A stretch of DNA of 5,658 nt from CAZDRI01 sp964508055 (lineage in GTDB: Bacteria; Pseudomonadota; Gammaproteobacteria; PS1; Pseudothioglobaceae): NCBI GenBank assembly GCA_964508055.1, contig CAZDRI010000049.1, forward strand, positions 1-5,658, given 5' to 3'. Positions within the stretch are counted from its first letter, which is position 1. Every line of letters starts with the position of its first letter. Shown here piece by piece: positions 5,369 to 5,658 of the stretch. A model generated the notes under the pieces. It was not told where the DNA came from. It saw only the letters and a list, made by a program, of their open reading frames with translations, and did not search any database. The translations under genes and the position numbers were made by a program.

Positions 5369-5581
5369 TTATTTAACATCTCTATACTCTGGATATTCTG
5401 GAAAAATCACCCATAAAGGTTTTTTAATCTTGTTAGCTATTGCCTCTGCCACATAGCGTGATTTTATCTTTCTTGAGCTTACTAATTGCACCGCTACTGG
5501 TGTTTTGTTCAGTTCTCCTGCTAGTCTTTTAAAATTTGAATTTTGGGCAATTAATGCCCCTTTGATTTGGTTGTGTGTCAT
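5369..5581 (-). CDS. ner: Ner/Nlp-like HTH transcriptional regulator
   Basis: In Mu, Ner is a small DNA-binding protein that turns down early and repressor transcription. The 70-aa product has an HTH at about residues 17-39: helix FKRLAGEL, turn NKT, then recognition helix PVAVQLVSS. A helical stretch and the ending KKPLWVIFPEYPEY follow, resembling the VIWP-type end of Mu Ner. Size, position upstream of the transposase, and strand all fit. The recognition region is strikingly similar to the N-terminus of the transposase in this window (TPxxVQLV in both). It has no visible Shine-Dalgarno before ATG 5581. A short repressor of another type is possible but less likely. Confidence 0.8.
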   Translation of the reverse strand: MTHNQIKGALIAQNSNFKRLAGELNKTPVAVQLVSSRKIKSRYVAEAIANKIKKPLWVIFPEYPEYRDVK

Positions 5582-5658
5582 AATATATTTTAGTTATTTA
5601 AAATAAGGGTCATGACAACTTAAGCATGTTTAAAAGCATGGTAAAGTATTGTTATGAA
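5582..5658. promoter_or_regulatory. Candidate early promoter/operator region upstream of ner
   Basis: This AT-rich stretch contains two direct copies of AAGCATG (5622-5628 and 5634-5640), 12 bases apart, and a nearby TCATGA palindrome (5610-5615). Spacing close to one helical turn suits a repeated binding site for Ner or the transposase N-terminal domain. On the minus strand TTGTCA (5618-5613) resembles a -35 box, but no well-placed -10 follows. An ATG at 5654-5656 on the plus strand could begin a divergent repressor gene, but the window ends there. Confidence 0.4.

Overview
The window holds most of the early region of a Mu-like transposable phage or prophage in an AT-rich bacterial genome. 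Diagnostic genes all lie on the minus strand and read right to left. They are a Ner-type HTH regulator (5581-5369), a MuA-type DDE transposase (4885-3038), a MuB-type AAA+ ATPase (3012-2164), two small early genes, and a Gam-type DNA-end protector (1818-1288). A cluster of small unknown genes (1208-472) and a T4/P22-type lysozyme (475-47) follow. The ner, A, B, small genes, gam order is the Mu early order. The family relationships suggest a proteobacterial, probably gammaproteobacterial, host with low GC. The sequence does not identify the species.

From right to left: 5582-5658 is a short regulatory stretch with repeated AAGCATG boxes upstream of ner. A plus-strand gene of unknown function (4932-5363) sits between ner and the transposase. 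It is convergent with ner and divergent from the transposase, so it opposes early transcription. The transposase and ATPase are full length, but the residue where the first catalytic Asp is expected reads Gly (codon at 4112-4114). B, a 67-aa gene, a 41-aa membrane protein and gam follow with very tight spacing and good Shine-Dalgarno sites. Between gam and the next gene (1209-1287) is a hairpin with a C-rich loop.

The left part (47-1208) is a chain of four small genes in which each stop overlaps the next start as ATGA. The first (43 aa) and third (87 aa) are paralogs that share a near-identical N-terminal segment. The third is split by a 100-N scaffold gap (652-751). Its flanks abut exactly as in the intact paralog, so the gap probably hides little or no missing sequence.

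Together the recognised genes would control early transcription (Ner), move the genome (A and B), shield DNA ends (Gam) and lyse the host (lysozyme). If the catalytic substitution is real, this copy is probably a transposition-defective prophage. The phage ends, the late genes, a holin and an unambiguous lysogeny repressor are not in the window.
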